Notes under the pieces: model-generated
What the model saw: only the letters and a program-made list of their open reading frames with translations
Databases searched by the model: none
Told to the model about the DNA's origin: nothing
Assembly (NCBI GenBank): GCA_021799935.1
Contig: JAJYZM010000012.1
Span: 1-11,271, forward strand
Direction of reading: 5' to 3'
Origin: a bacterium
GTDB lineage: Bacteria; SZUA-79; Acidulodesulfobacterales; Acidulodesulfobacteraceae
Length of the DNA: 11,271 bases
Part shown: one piece after another, positions 1 to 6,697 of the stretch
How the letters are laid out: each line of letters starts with the position of its first letter
How positions within the stretch are numbered: position 1 is the stretch's first letter
Translations under genes and position numbers: made by a program

Positions 1-587
1 AAGAAGCCGGCGAGTTTGAAGATGAATATGAACCGGACGGCGATGCAAGGCATATACTGGAATTTTTATATAACGAAAAAGGCGCGGACGAGGTAAGAAG
101 AAATACGGTTAATCCGCTAAAAGGGCTAAAAGTCGCCCCTTATTACGGCTGTCTTTATTCCAGGCCGTCGATGTACACATTTACGGATAAAAAGCCGCAA
201 ATGGACAACTCCGAGAGGCCCCGTTTTATGCATGAATTTTTGGAAGCCATAGGAGCGGAAACGGTATTTTACGGAAACGAAGTTCAGTGCTGCGGCGGCA
301 GAAATCTGGTTCAAGACGAGGAAACGTCCTTTGCCCTTTGTTCGCAGACTATTTCAAAGGCGAAAAAAGCGGGAGCGGACGTTATCGCGCTTATATGTCC
401 GAAGTGCGCCGGCGCTTTAGACGTCAACCAGCCTAAAATAGTCGAAAAGTTCGGAAAGGATTCCGAACTTCCTATAGTGTACCTGACGCAGTTAATGGCT
501 TTAGCCTTCGGCTTTTCAAAAAAAGAAGCGGAATTCGGCGATATGATTTCCGACCCGCTCAAAGCGCTGAAAGAAAAAGGTTTTTAA
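1..587 (+). CDS. hdrB: Heterodisulfide reductase subunit B-like protein (CCG domain), 5' partial
   Basis: The reading frame is open from the window edge (first full codon at 3), so the N-terminal part is missing. What remains is the second cysteine-rich CCG domain of the HdrB family: a Cys in YYGCLYSRP (codon at 150-152), a Cys-Cys pair in QCCGG about 46 residues later, and CPKC after 34 more residues. This is close to the family pattern C-X31-39-CC-X35-36-CXXC, which in methanogen HdrB holds noncubane 4Fe-4S clusters. HdrB-type proteins are cytoplasmic and pass electrons to or from disulfides, usually with HdrA and HdrC, or in Dsr/Qmo-like sulfur metabolism. Its partners would lie upstream and are not visible, so the exact substrate is unknown. 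The stop (585-587) overlaps the stop of the convergent gene by 4 nt. The family call is firm; the physiological role is not. Confidence 0.85.
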   Translation, partial: EAGEFEDEYEPDGDARHILEFLYNEKGADEVRRNTVNPLKGLKVAPYYGCLYSRPSMYTFTDKKPQMDNSERPRFMHEFLEAIGAETVFYGNEVQCCGGRNLVQDEETSFALCSQTISKAKKAGADVIALICPKCAGALDVNQPKIVEKFGKDSELPIVYLTQLMALAFGFSKKEAEFGDMISDPLKALKEKGF

Positions 588-2143
588 AATTCCTTAGAAG
601 AGAATTTTTTAAACATAAATTTGTCTTTATATAAAAAATCCTTTAAAATATAAATTTTAATAGTCCTTATAGTTTGGCCGTATTTGCTCTTTATGCTTAT
701 TTTTTTTACGAAGGAACAGCTTGAAAAGTTGCGGCACAAACTTTTTTCTAATCTGCCGCCGTATTTCGTATTTATTACGTAAAGAAAATTGCGCCCCTTT
801 TTATTTTTAAAGTCGTTCCATAAAGAATATTCGTTATCCCTTATGAAATAATTAAACGAATAAGTCTGCGGCTTTCCTTCGACGTAATATGCAAGTTCGC
901 TCGCCGTCTGAAATCTTCTTGAAGCTATAAGCAGCCGGTCTTTTTGATGCTCCTTAAGTATTTTGCTTACTTCCTCGCCCATTTCTTTCCAACCAAGCAT
1001 ATCCCTCAACGGACTTTTGCTGATTTTAACGTTTATAAAAGGCCTGAAAACCGGATAATACGGCGCAATAAAAATAATAATAGAGAATACGAGCCCCGTC
1101 AAAAAGGACAAGCCGTAAAAATAAAGCATAAATTTTTTTATCCCGCCCGACGCCAAGGCGTCATATAATCTCAAGGACAAAAGGAAAGCAAGCAGAAAAG
1201 CCGGAAAATATAAGAATACCGGCCAGTTAGGCTGAACCGTCGTTTTTGTGCATTGATATACGAAATATAAAAAAGGAACTAAAGAAGCCGTAGAAAGAAC
1301 AGTATATATGTCGTTCTTTTCTTTCAAACCCAGATATAAGCCGGCAAATGCGGCTGACGTAATAATAATGAATAAAAACGGCGAAATTATGCCGGCTTGG
1401 GATATTATAAATAAAAAAAAGTTGGATAAAAAGATGCCGAAGTTTTCGTATCCGCCGGATAACGTTAAAAGATGCCTGAAAGATACGAAATCGTTAGAGC
1501 AATTCCATATTATTACAGGCGCAAACATAACCGCGGATATTAAAAAAGCCAGATAGGGTTCTTTTCTTAAAAAATATTTTCTGTGTTTTTTGCTCAACAG
1601 AAGGAAAATAAATACTATCAAGTATATAAAGACCGCCGTATATTTGCTTAGCAATGCAAATCCTGTAGAAATACCTATTAAATACCAGTAATAATTTTTT
1701 TCCGTAATAATAAGATATACAAGGAGCAGAACGGTCAAAGAAAAAAACAGCATCTGCAGGTTTCCGTAAACTATCATTACGGAGCCTACGTTAAATATAG
1801 GTATGACATTTAACAGCACCGCCCAGATTAACGAAGGCAGAGTTTTCCCCGTTATTTTTTTTAGAGCGGCAAATACAAAAAACGACAGCGACAGCGATAT
1901 TACGGGAGCGGCTAACCTGACGAAAAACTGCGAGTTTAATTTTCCGAAAAGCGTCGTAAGGGCTATAGCATAAGCAACCATAGGAGACATATCGTAATAA
2001 GAAAGGGACAGATGCCTCGACCATTGCCAGTAATATGTTTCTTCGGGAATCAGGTCTATTTTCGTTATCAGTATAAGCCTGACTGCAAAAAGAATGAGCA
2101 GGATGAAGAAAAAAGAGTATGCGGCTATTTTGTTTTTGTTCAT
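584..2143 (-). CDS. GT39/ArnT-like polyprenyl-phosphate-sugar glycosyltransferase, integral membrane
   Basis: This 519-residue protein has an N-terminal membrane helix (about 7-27) followed by EETYYWQW at 34-41 and YYDMSPM at 49-55. These correspond to the acidic DExYY motif and the following DHPP-like motif in the first periplasmic loop of GT39/PMT/ArnT-type enzymes. About ten further hydrophobic segments follow, then a soluble C-terminal region from about 375 onward. Such enzymes transfer a sugar from an undecaprenyl- or dolichyl-phosphate donor to lipid A, protein or glycan on the outer face of the inner membrane. The acceptor cannot be read from sequence. The first catalytic-motif residue is Glu rather than the usual Asp, and His-Pro is replaced by Met-Ser. 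The ATG at 2141-2143 has no clear Shine-Dalgarno. The gene stands alone, convergent with hdrB and divergent from the pil operon; a role in modifying pili or flagella is possible but only suggested by proximity. Confidence 0.75.
   Translation of the reverse strand: MNKNKIAAYSFFFILLILFAVRLILITKIDLIPEETYYWQWSRHLSLSYYDMSPMVAYAIALTTLFGKLNSQFFVRLAAPVISLSLSFFVFAALKKITGKTLPSLIWAVLLNVIPIFNVGSVMIVYGNLQMLFFSLTVLLLVYLIITEKNYYWYLIGISTGFALLSKYTAVFIYLIVFIFLLLSKKHRKYFLRKEPYLAFLISAVMFAPVIIWNCSNDFVSFRHLLTLSGGYENFGIFLSNFFLFIISQAGIISPFLFIIITSAAFAGLYLGLKEKNDIYTVLSTASLVPFLYFVYQCTKTTVQPNWPVFLYFPAFLLAFLLSLRLYDALASGGIKKFMLYFYGLSFLTGLVFSIIIFIAPYYPVFRPFINVKISKSPLRDMLGWKEMGEEVSKILKEHQKDRLLIASRRFQTASELAYYVEGKPQTYSFNYFIRDNEYSLWNDFKNKKGRNFLYVINTKYGGRLEKSLCRNFSSCSFVKKISIKSKYGQTIRTIKIYILKDFLYKDKFMFKKFSSKEF
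586..610 (+). terminator. Possible weak terminator after hdrB
   Basis: A 7-bp stem (586-592 AAAATTC pairing with 602-608 GAATTTT, 9-nt loop) starts inside the hdrB stop codon and runs into a short T tract (605-610). The stem has only one G-C pair, so it may be weak. It lies inside the 3' end of the convergent gene. Confidence 0.3.
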
Positions 2144-2165
2144 AATTTATAATTTTTTTAGAAAC

Positions 2166-2171
2166 ATTATA
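2166..2171 (-). promoter_or_regulatory. Possible -10 box for the glycosyltransferase gene
   Basis: On the minus strand this is a perfect TATAAT, which would start transcription about 17 nt before the ATG. The matching -35 position has only 3 of 6 consensus bases, and the region is very AT-rich, so chance is a real possibility. Confidence 0.3.
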
Positions 2172-2233
2172 CGATTTTTGAATTTAAAATTAAATCAAAA
2201 AGATTATAATTTTTATAAAAAATAATAAAAAAC

Positions 2234-2262
2234 TTGACTTTCAATTTAATTGAGGTTATCTT
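2234..2262 (+). promoter_or_regulatory. Sigma70-type promoter for the pilMNOPQ operon
   Basis: TTGACT at 2234-2239 (5 of 6) is followed by a 17-bp spacer and TATCTT at 2257-2262 (4 of 6). Predicted start of transcription is near 2269, giving a leader of about 65 nt before pilM. This is the best promoter-like match in the divergent intergenic region (2144-2334). Confidence 0.5.
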
Positions 2263-2276
2263 AATAATATTATTAA
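2261..2276. promoter_or_regulatory. 16-bp perfect palindrome over the predicted pil transcription start
   Basis: TTAATAATATTATTAA is a perfect inverted repeat with no spacer. It overlaps the end of the proposed -10 box and covers the expected start site, a position typical of operators. It contains only A and T in an AT-rich region, so it may be chance. Confidence 0.3.
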
Positions 2277-2334
2277 AGCAGGCTCTTAAAAAGCCGATAT
2301 ATACTATATACGTATAATTCTCTACGAGGCTAAT

Positions 2335-3387
2335 ATGGCTTTTAAATTAGGCATCGGTTCGAAAACCGGCGTCGGGGTCGATATAGGCTCTAACTCGCTT
2401 AAAGTACTAGAACTGTCCAAGTCGGGACGCAAATATTATATCGACGCTCTTGACGTAATAGACCTGCCTGCGGGCGCCGTCGGCGGCGGCACGGTAAACG
2501 ACCCCGCATCAGCCGCCTCATACCTTAAAAGCTCTTTTTCCAGACTCGGTATCGGCGAAAAAAAAGTTGCCATAGGAATACCGTGCAAACATGTCATAAT
2601 AAAAACCATAGAAATGCCTAAAATGAAGCCTAACGAGCTTGATTCTTCGATATATTACGAGGCGCAAAGATATATTACGTACGATATTAACGAGGTATTT
2701 CTGGATTACATCGTTTTGGGCGATTCTCCTAACGATGCCGGTAGTAATCTGATAATGATAGTTGCCGGGAAAAAAGATATCGTCGAGAATCAGATGAATT
2801 TTATTCATCAATGCGGATTAAATCCTGCCATAGTTGACGTCGATTGCATAGCGCTGGAAAATATGTTTAATTTTAATTATCCTGAAGAATTCGACGAATT
2901 GACGGCCATAGTAAAAATAGGAGCGTCGGAAACGAACGTCCATGTGCTTCAGAAGGGTATAAATTTATTCAGAAGAGATATACCCATAGGCGGGATGAAT
3001 ATCACGGAAGAAATAGCAAAAAAATTTCAGATAGACGTTAACGAAGCTGAAAATATAAAAATCGGCAATTTAGGCGGCAGGGGCGAAGATTTTAAATCCG
3101 ATTACTCTATATACCTCGATATGATACTGTCCAGGGTGACGTCGGAAATTCAAAGAACGATAGATTATTTTGCCGCAAACAACGACAAGCAGTATCCCAA
3201 AAAAGTGTACCTGACCGGAGGTTCAAGCAAATTGCAGGGTATTTTGAAGGATATAGAAACAAAAACAAATATTCCGGCGGTTAATATAAATCCTTTTAGA
3301 AATTTGCTGTTCAAACAGGATATCGCAGACGATAAGAGCCATTTTTTTGCCGTCGCGGTCGGATTGGCATTAAGGGGAGTAGATTAA
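2335..3387 (+). CDS. pilM: Type IV pilus assembly protein PilM, actin-like ATPase
   Basis: PilM is a cytoplasmic actin-fold ATPase that binds the short N-terminal tail of PilN and links the pilus motor side to the inner-membrane PilNO alignment complex. The 350-residue length is normal. Actin-family nucleotide-binding motifs are visible: phosphate-1 VDIGSNSLKVLEL at 15-27, phosphate-2 around AIVKIGASETN at 191-201, and the adenosine motif VYLTGGSSKLQGI starting at about 291. It has no signal peptide or membrane segment, as expected. The ATG has an ACGAGG Shine-Dalgarno 5 nt upstream (2324-2329). It is the first gene of the pilMNOPQ operon, and its last codons carry the ribosome binding site of pilN. 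Identification is supported both by motifs and by the conserved gene order. Confidence 0.95.
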   Translation: MAFKLGIGSKTGVGVDIGSNSLKVLELSKSGRKYYIDALDVIDLPAGAVGGGTVNDPASAASYLKSSFSRLGIGEKKVAIGIPCKHVIIKTIEMPKMKPNELDSSIYYEAQRYITYDINEVFLDYIVLGDSPNDAGSNLIMIVAGKKDIVENQMNFIHQCGLNPAIVDVDCIALENMFNFNYPEEFDELTAIVKIGASETNVHVLQKGINLFRRDIPIGGMNITEEIAKKFQIDVNEAENIKIGNLGGRGEDFKSDYSIYLDMILSRVTSEIQRTIDYFAANNDKQYPKKVYLTGGSSKLQGILKDIETKTNIPAVNINPFRNLLFKQDIADDKSHFFAVAVGLALRGVD

Positions 3388-3388
3388 A

Positions 3389-3946
3389 TTGATTAAGATT
3401 AATTTAAATAAAAAACCCAAAAAGATAAAAATAAGAATAGAAACCGGCGGTCTGCGGAATATTTTAATTTTTTTTATAGTTCCGGTAGTTCTTGCCGCTA
3501 TAGCAGTTTTCTTTCTCCAATCTTCCATAGATAAAAAAATCGGCGGCTTGAACCAAAGCATAAAGACCTATAACGAAAAGACCGCAATTTTAATGCCTAA
3601 GGTAAGAGAAGCAAACTCGTTGAAAGCAAAAGAATCGCGAATTCTCGAGAAGATTAACGTCATCAAAACTCTAAAAAAAGAGCAGATGGGCCCTATAGGA
3701 TATATATACTATATTACGACCGCGATTCCGAGGTTTGCATGGATTGATTCTTTAAAATCTAATAAAGGTTCGCTTTCCGTTACCGGAATAGCTTTGGACG
3801 GACAGGTAGAATCGATATTTATGAACAATTTGAGCCGAACCGGCTTTTTCGGAGGCGTGAGCCTGCTCCAGACTTCTGAAGTCAAAAAACAGGGATTAAG
3901 GCTTCAAAGTTTTGCTTTAACTATGAACGTAAAAGGGAAAAGATAG
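3389..3946 (+). CDS. pilN: Type IV pilus inner-membrane assembly protein PilN
   Basis: A 185-residue bitopic inner-membrane protein. The cytoplasmic tail begins MIKINLNKKPKK; the INL motif is the segment known to dock into PilM. It is followed by one membrane helix at about 24-44, a coiled-coil-like periplasmic stretch (about 45-100) and a small alpha/beta domain ending near 183. PilN pairs with PilO in the periplasm to align motor and secretin. The start is TTG (3389-3391), chosen because it lies 1 nt after the pilM stop, sits 9 nt after a strong GGGGAG within the end of pilM (3374-3379), and places the INL motif at the extreme N-terminus. Translation is probably coupled to pilM. Confidence 0.9.
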   Translation: MIKINLNKKPKKIKIRIETGGLRNILIFFIVPVVLAAIAVFFLQSSIDKKIGGLNQSIKTYNEKTAILMPKVREANSLKAKESRILEKINVIKTLKKEQMGPIGYIYYITTAIPRFAWIDSLKSNKGSLSVTGIALDGQVESIFMNNLSRTGFFGGVSLLQTSEVKKQGLRLQSFALTMNVKGKR

Positions 3947-3960
3947 GGCGGCGCAATAGA

Positions 3961-4587
3961 ATGGATATTAAATCGATTAAATCGAAAATCAATTTGGGCA
4001 ATCCGGCGGTTTTAGGAACGTTTATAAGCATTATTTTATTTATAGCGATAATGGGGATATACTATTATTTCGTCTATTCGGGACTGAGGGCAAAAGCCAT
4101 GCAAAAACAGACGGAATTGAGCGGGATAACAGCAAAATATAATTCGTACTTAGCGACGGTCAGAAGCTATCCCGTGTTATTAAAACAATATAAGAAACTA
4201 AATAAAGAATTTGCGGGGCTTCTTGCGGAACTTCCGTCGAAGAAAAACATACCCCAGCTTTTGATGAAAATTTCGAATTATGAAAAAGTCCTGAATCTTA
4301 ATTTAAAAATGTTTAAGCCTGAAAAAGGCGCCGTCAAAGGTTTTTACGAAACCGTCCCGTTTTCTATGAATATAAGCGGAGATTTTTATAACGTCTATAA
4401 GTTTTTTTATAAACTTGCGGTCATGAAAAGAATAGTCGATGTGCACAACGTTGCTATTTCAAGGGCTTCCAAGGGACATAAGGTTTCGGTTTCTTTCGAC
4501 GGAACGGCTTTCTCTTTCATAGGCGCTCCTCCGGTTAAGCCTCAGGTTAAAACGGCGGCGAAGGCGGCTGCGGTTAAAAAACCGTGA
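3961..4587 (+). CDS. pilO: Type IV pilus inner-membrane assembly protein PilO
   Basis: A 208-residue bitopic protein: short cytoplasmic tail, one membrane helix at about 18-38, a coiled-coil region (about 42-88), then the ferredoxin-like PilO domain with the typical LPSKKNIPQLLMKIS stretch (about 91-105) and the sequence FYNVYKFFYKLAVMKRIVDV (about 142-161). It forms the PilN-PilO heterodimer that, with PilP, bridges the inner membrane platform and the PilQ secretin. The C-terminus ends in an unusual Ala/Lys/Pro tail (about 191-208), probably disordered. It begins 14 nt after pilN with only a weak Shine-Dalgarno (AGGG overlapping the pilN stop). Confidence 0.92.
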   Translation: MDIKSIKSKINLGNPAVLGTFISIILFIAIMGIYYYFVYSGLRAKAMQKQTELSGITAKYNSYLATVRSYPVLLKQYKKLNKEFAGLLAELPSKKNIPQLLMKISNYEKVLNLNLKMFKPEKGAVKGFYETVPFSMNISGDFYNVYKFFYKLAVMKRIVDVHNVAISRASKGHKVSVSFDGTAFSFIGAPPVKPQVKTAAKAAAVKKP

Positions 4588-4636
4588 TAAACGACGTGAA
4601 ACCATGATTTGCGCGACTAAGAACAAGAGGTATGAA

Positions 4637-5119
4637 ATGGATATAAAAAGAATAATCGGAAAATCGGCGTCAGCGGCCTTAATCGTTTTTGCCGTTTTTT
4701 CAGTTTTTAAAAGCGCGCGTTGTTTTGCCGGAACGAATAAAGACGGCGGCGGCAACAGCACGACTGCGGCTGCAGGCAAAACAGGCGTCGCATATCCTTA
4801 TTATTTAAAGAGAGACCCGTTCCAGACGTTTTTATATACCCAAAAACATGCTGTATCGTTCAAAGCCGGAGAACTGCCCCTTCTCCAATACGCCATTTCA
4901 TCGCTAAGGGTAGTTGGCATTATGAACAGGAGGGGAAAATATTTCGCGATGCTGCAAACTCCGGATAACAGGTCTTATATAATTACCGTAGGTTCGTTAG
5001 TCGGCGTAAACAGGGCAAGGGTGGTTTCGATAAACGGAAGCGAGGTAAATTTGGTCGAAAGGACATATAATATTCTCGGGCAAATGCGGTCGATAAACGT
5101 CGTTATGGGATTAAAATAA
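4637..5119 (+). CDS. pilP: Type IV pilus assembly protein PilP
   Basis: PilP is the periplasmic link between PilNO and the N0 domain of the PilQ secretin. I start it at 4637, giving 160 residues, because AAGAGG lies 6 nt upstream and the N-terminus then becomes a normal signal peptide (MDIKRIIGK followed by a hydrophobic stretch at about 11-24). An in-frame ATG at 4604 would add 11 residues and has no good ribosome site. RDPF at 59-62 marks the usual linker. The beta-sandwich domain runs from about 72 to 158, with SSLRVVGI, GKYFAMLQTPD and VGSLVGVN matching the family pattern. Unlike many PilP proteins it has no convincing lipobox: the only Cys (29) is preceded by Ser-Ala-Arg, so cleavage after Cys-Phe-Ala seems more likely than lipidation. 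Confidence 0.88.
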   Translation: MDIKRIIGKSASAALIVFAVFSVFKSARCFAGTNKDGGGNSTTAAAGKTGVAYPYYLKRDPFQTFLYTQKHAVSFKAGELPLLQYAISSLRVVGIMNRRGKYFAMLQTPDNRSYIITVGSLVGVNRARVVSINGSEVNLVERTYNILGQMRSINVVMGLK

Positions 5120-5177
5120 ATAATTGCAGGATAAGAACAAGATTTTGAATTATAATAATTAAAACGAGGAAAATAAT

Positions 5178-6569
5178 ATGAAAAAGCGAACATTCTTTTT
5201 AACGGTTTTGTTTGCGTTAGGGGCATTTATATACGTTATATACGGGGCGGCGCTTGTATATGCCGGACAGGGCGGCGGGAGCGGAACGGCGGTTGCCGCT
5301 CCGGCAGGCAGTTCTCCTCAAACCGTAAAAAAATTCTTCTTAGACCCCACGGATATGAGGGTCAGCTTCGATTTTCAGAATGCAAGCGTAGTCGATGTAA
5401 TAAGAATGATAGCTAAAGTTTCCAATATGAACGTTTTGATCGGTTCCGACGTAAAGGGAACCGTTACGATGAAAATGAAAAACGTTCCGCTTAAAAATAT
5501 TTTATCTCTCATACTCGAAGCATACGGCCTTGGAATGGTAAAAAAGGACGGTATGTATTATATAAATTCGACTGGAACGATAGCTTCGGTAATTTCTGCC
5601 GAAAAAAAGTCGAGGGCTATTTCGGAACACAAGGTTACGAGACTTGTTCCGATTAATTACGTTTCGGCAAGCGGTTTGATGGCAAAAGTAAAATCGGTCT
5701 TAAGTTCGCAGGGCAGGGTAGTTTACGATAAATCCCTTCATTCTTTGCTTATTACGGATATTCCCAACCGTGTCGCAAGAGCCGTAAGATTGGTAAAAAT
5801 GCTGGATAAAAGAACTCCCGAAGTCGAGATTGTCGCAAAAATGGTGGAGATAAGCAGACAATATTCTTCACAATTAGGCGTCAACTGGAATGGAAATGTT
5901 TCTGTTCCTCCTTCAGCCGATATTACTAACACCAGCTATGCGCCGCTTTTTACTTCTACTTCCACACCTGCTTTTTCCGGCCCATCATTTGGAGGATATG
6001 CTGCTTCCAACGCCGGAACGTTTAGCGTGGGAATATTAAATCATAACGGTGTTAATTTTAATGCTACGCTTTCAGCGTTAGAAAGTCTCCAGAAACTAAA
6101 ATATATAGCTTCTCCGAAAGTTATAGTTTTAAATAATGAAAATGCGGTTATGAGCAAAACCGTAACTTCAAATTTTGAAATTGCAGGAACTACTCCGGGT
6201 GCCGTAGGGACGATGCAGAGCGTAAGCGTTCCTATTACTCTTAATGTTACGCCGCACATCATGGCTAACGGTATGATTAAATTAAATATAAACGCCTCAA
6301 ATAGCAGTATAATTCCACCTCCTAACGGCGTTAGCGGAGCTAATATTTCACAAAATACCCAAACAATTACATCCGACGTAATAATAAAGAATGGTCAGAC
6401 CGTTGTTATAGGAGGAGTATATACTTCTAGTAAGAGTACTTCAAATTCCGGTATTCCCGGCTTAATGGATATACCCCTTTTAGGCTGGCTTTTTAAATCT
6501 AAAACCATACAAAATACAAAGGATGAACTTTTAATTTTCATTACTCCCAAGATAATAAAAGAGCCTTAG
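5178..6569 (+). CDS. pilQ: Type IV pilus secretin PilQ, compact form
   Basis: PilQ forms the outer-membrane channel for type IV pili. The 463-residue protein has an N-terminal hydrophobic signal (about 5-29, probable cleavage after VYA), a low-complexity Gly/Ala linker (30-50), an STN/N0-type domain (about 57-130), one N1/Secretin_N repeat (about 150-212) and the secretin beta-barrel domain (about 213-461). The barrel domain contains ASPKVIVLNNENA (311-323) and the C-terminal signature IPGLMDIPLLGWLF (426-439). It lacks the N-terminal AMIN peptidoglycan-binding repeats that bring many PilQ proteins to 600-800 residues. Residues about 240-285 form a Ser/Thr/Pro-rich segment that may be a loop. 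GAGG lies 8 nt before the ATG. It is the last gene of the operon; the codon use of the region encoding about 238-425 differs from the rest. Confidence 0.93.
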   Translation: MKKRTFFLTVLFALGAFIYVIYGAALVYAGQGGGSGTAVAAPAGSSPQTVKKFFLDPTDMRVSFDFQNASVVDVIRMIAKVSNMNVLIGSDVKGTVTMKMKNVPLKNILSLILEAYGLGMVKKDGMYYINSTGTIASVISAEKKSRAISEHKVTRLVPINYVSASGLMAKVKSVLSSQGRVVYDKSLHSLLITDIPNRVARAVRLVKMLDKRTPEVEIVAKMVEISRQYSSQLGVNWNGNVSVPPSADITNTSYAPLFTSTSTPAFSGPSFGGYAASNAGTFSVGILNHNGVNFNATLSALESLQKLKYIASPKVIVLNNENAVMSKTVTSNFEIAGTTPGAVGTMQSVSVPITLNVTPHIMANGMIKLNINASNSSIIPPPNGVSGANISQNTQTITSDVIIKNGQTVVIGGVYTSSKSTSNSGIPGLMDIPLLGWLFKSKTIQNTKDELLIFITPKIIKEP

Positions 6570-6592
6570 GATGGACAATATGTCTCTTTTTT
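6557..6592 (+). terminator. Possible terminator hairpin at the end of pilQ
   Basis: AAAAGAG (6557-6563, within the last pilQ codons) can pair with CTCTTTT (6584-6590), which runs into a T tract. A smaller GACA/TGTC hairpin sits in the loop. The stem is modest; the palindrome just downstream may do the job instead. Confidence 0.35.
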
Positions 6593-6612
6593 ACTTGCCA
6601 TGCTTTTAATGT

Positions 6613-6648
6613 AAAAAAGGTGTCAGAATTGAATTCCGACGCCTTTTT
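6613..6648. repeat. Palindromic repeat copy 1, between pilQ and folE2
   Basis: Left arm AAAAAGGTGTCAGAATT (6614-6630) and right arm AATTCCGACGCCTTTTT (6632-6648) form a near-perfect inverted repeat with one wobble pair and one mismatch. It ends in T5, so as RNA it could also act as a bidirectional terminator between pilQ and folE2. Its core GTCAGAATTGAATTC is identical to the second copy inside folE2, which argues for a dispersed repeat rather than an ordinary terminator. Confidence 0.7.
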
Positions 6649-6697
6649 CCGTTATTTTCGCCTTTTTTTTATTGTGTTTTTTTGATAAAATTAATCA

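Noticed and set aside
2300..2318. TATACT (2300-2305) and a perfect TATAAT (2313-2318) just upstream of pilM
   Set aside because: Neither has a -35 box at a suitable distance, and the second would start transcription at or within the pilM ribosome site.
4604..4636. Earlier in-frame start for pilP
   Set aside because: It has no good Shine-Dalgarno and would place 11 residues including a Cys before an otherwise normal signal peptide; 4637 has AAGAGG at 6 nt.
4721..4726. Lipobox for PilP lipidation at its single Cys
   Set aside because: The residues before the Cys are Ser-Ala-Arg; Arg at -1 and no Leu at -3 make lipidation unlikely.
5148..5160. AT-only palindrome containing TATAAT upstream of pilQ, as a possible internal promoter
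   Set aside because: No acceptable -35 box at 16-18 bp, and the gap of 58 nt is compatible with simple co-transcription from pilM.
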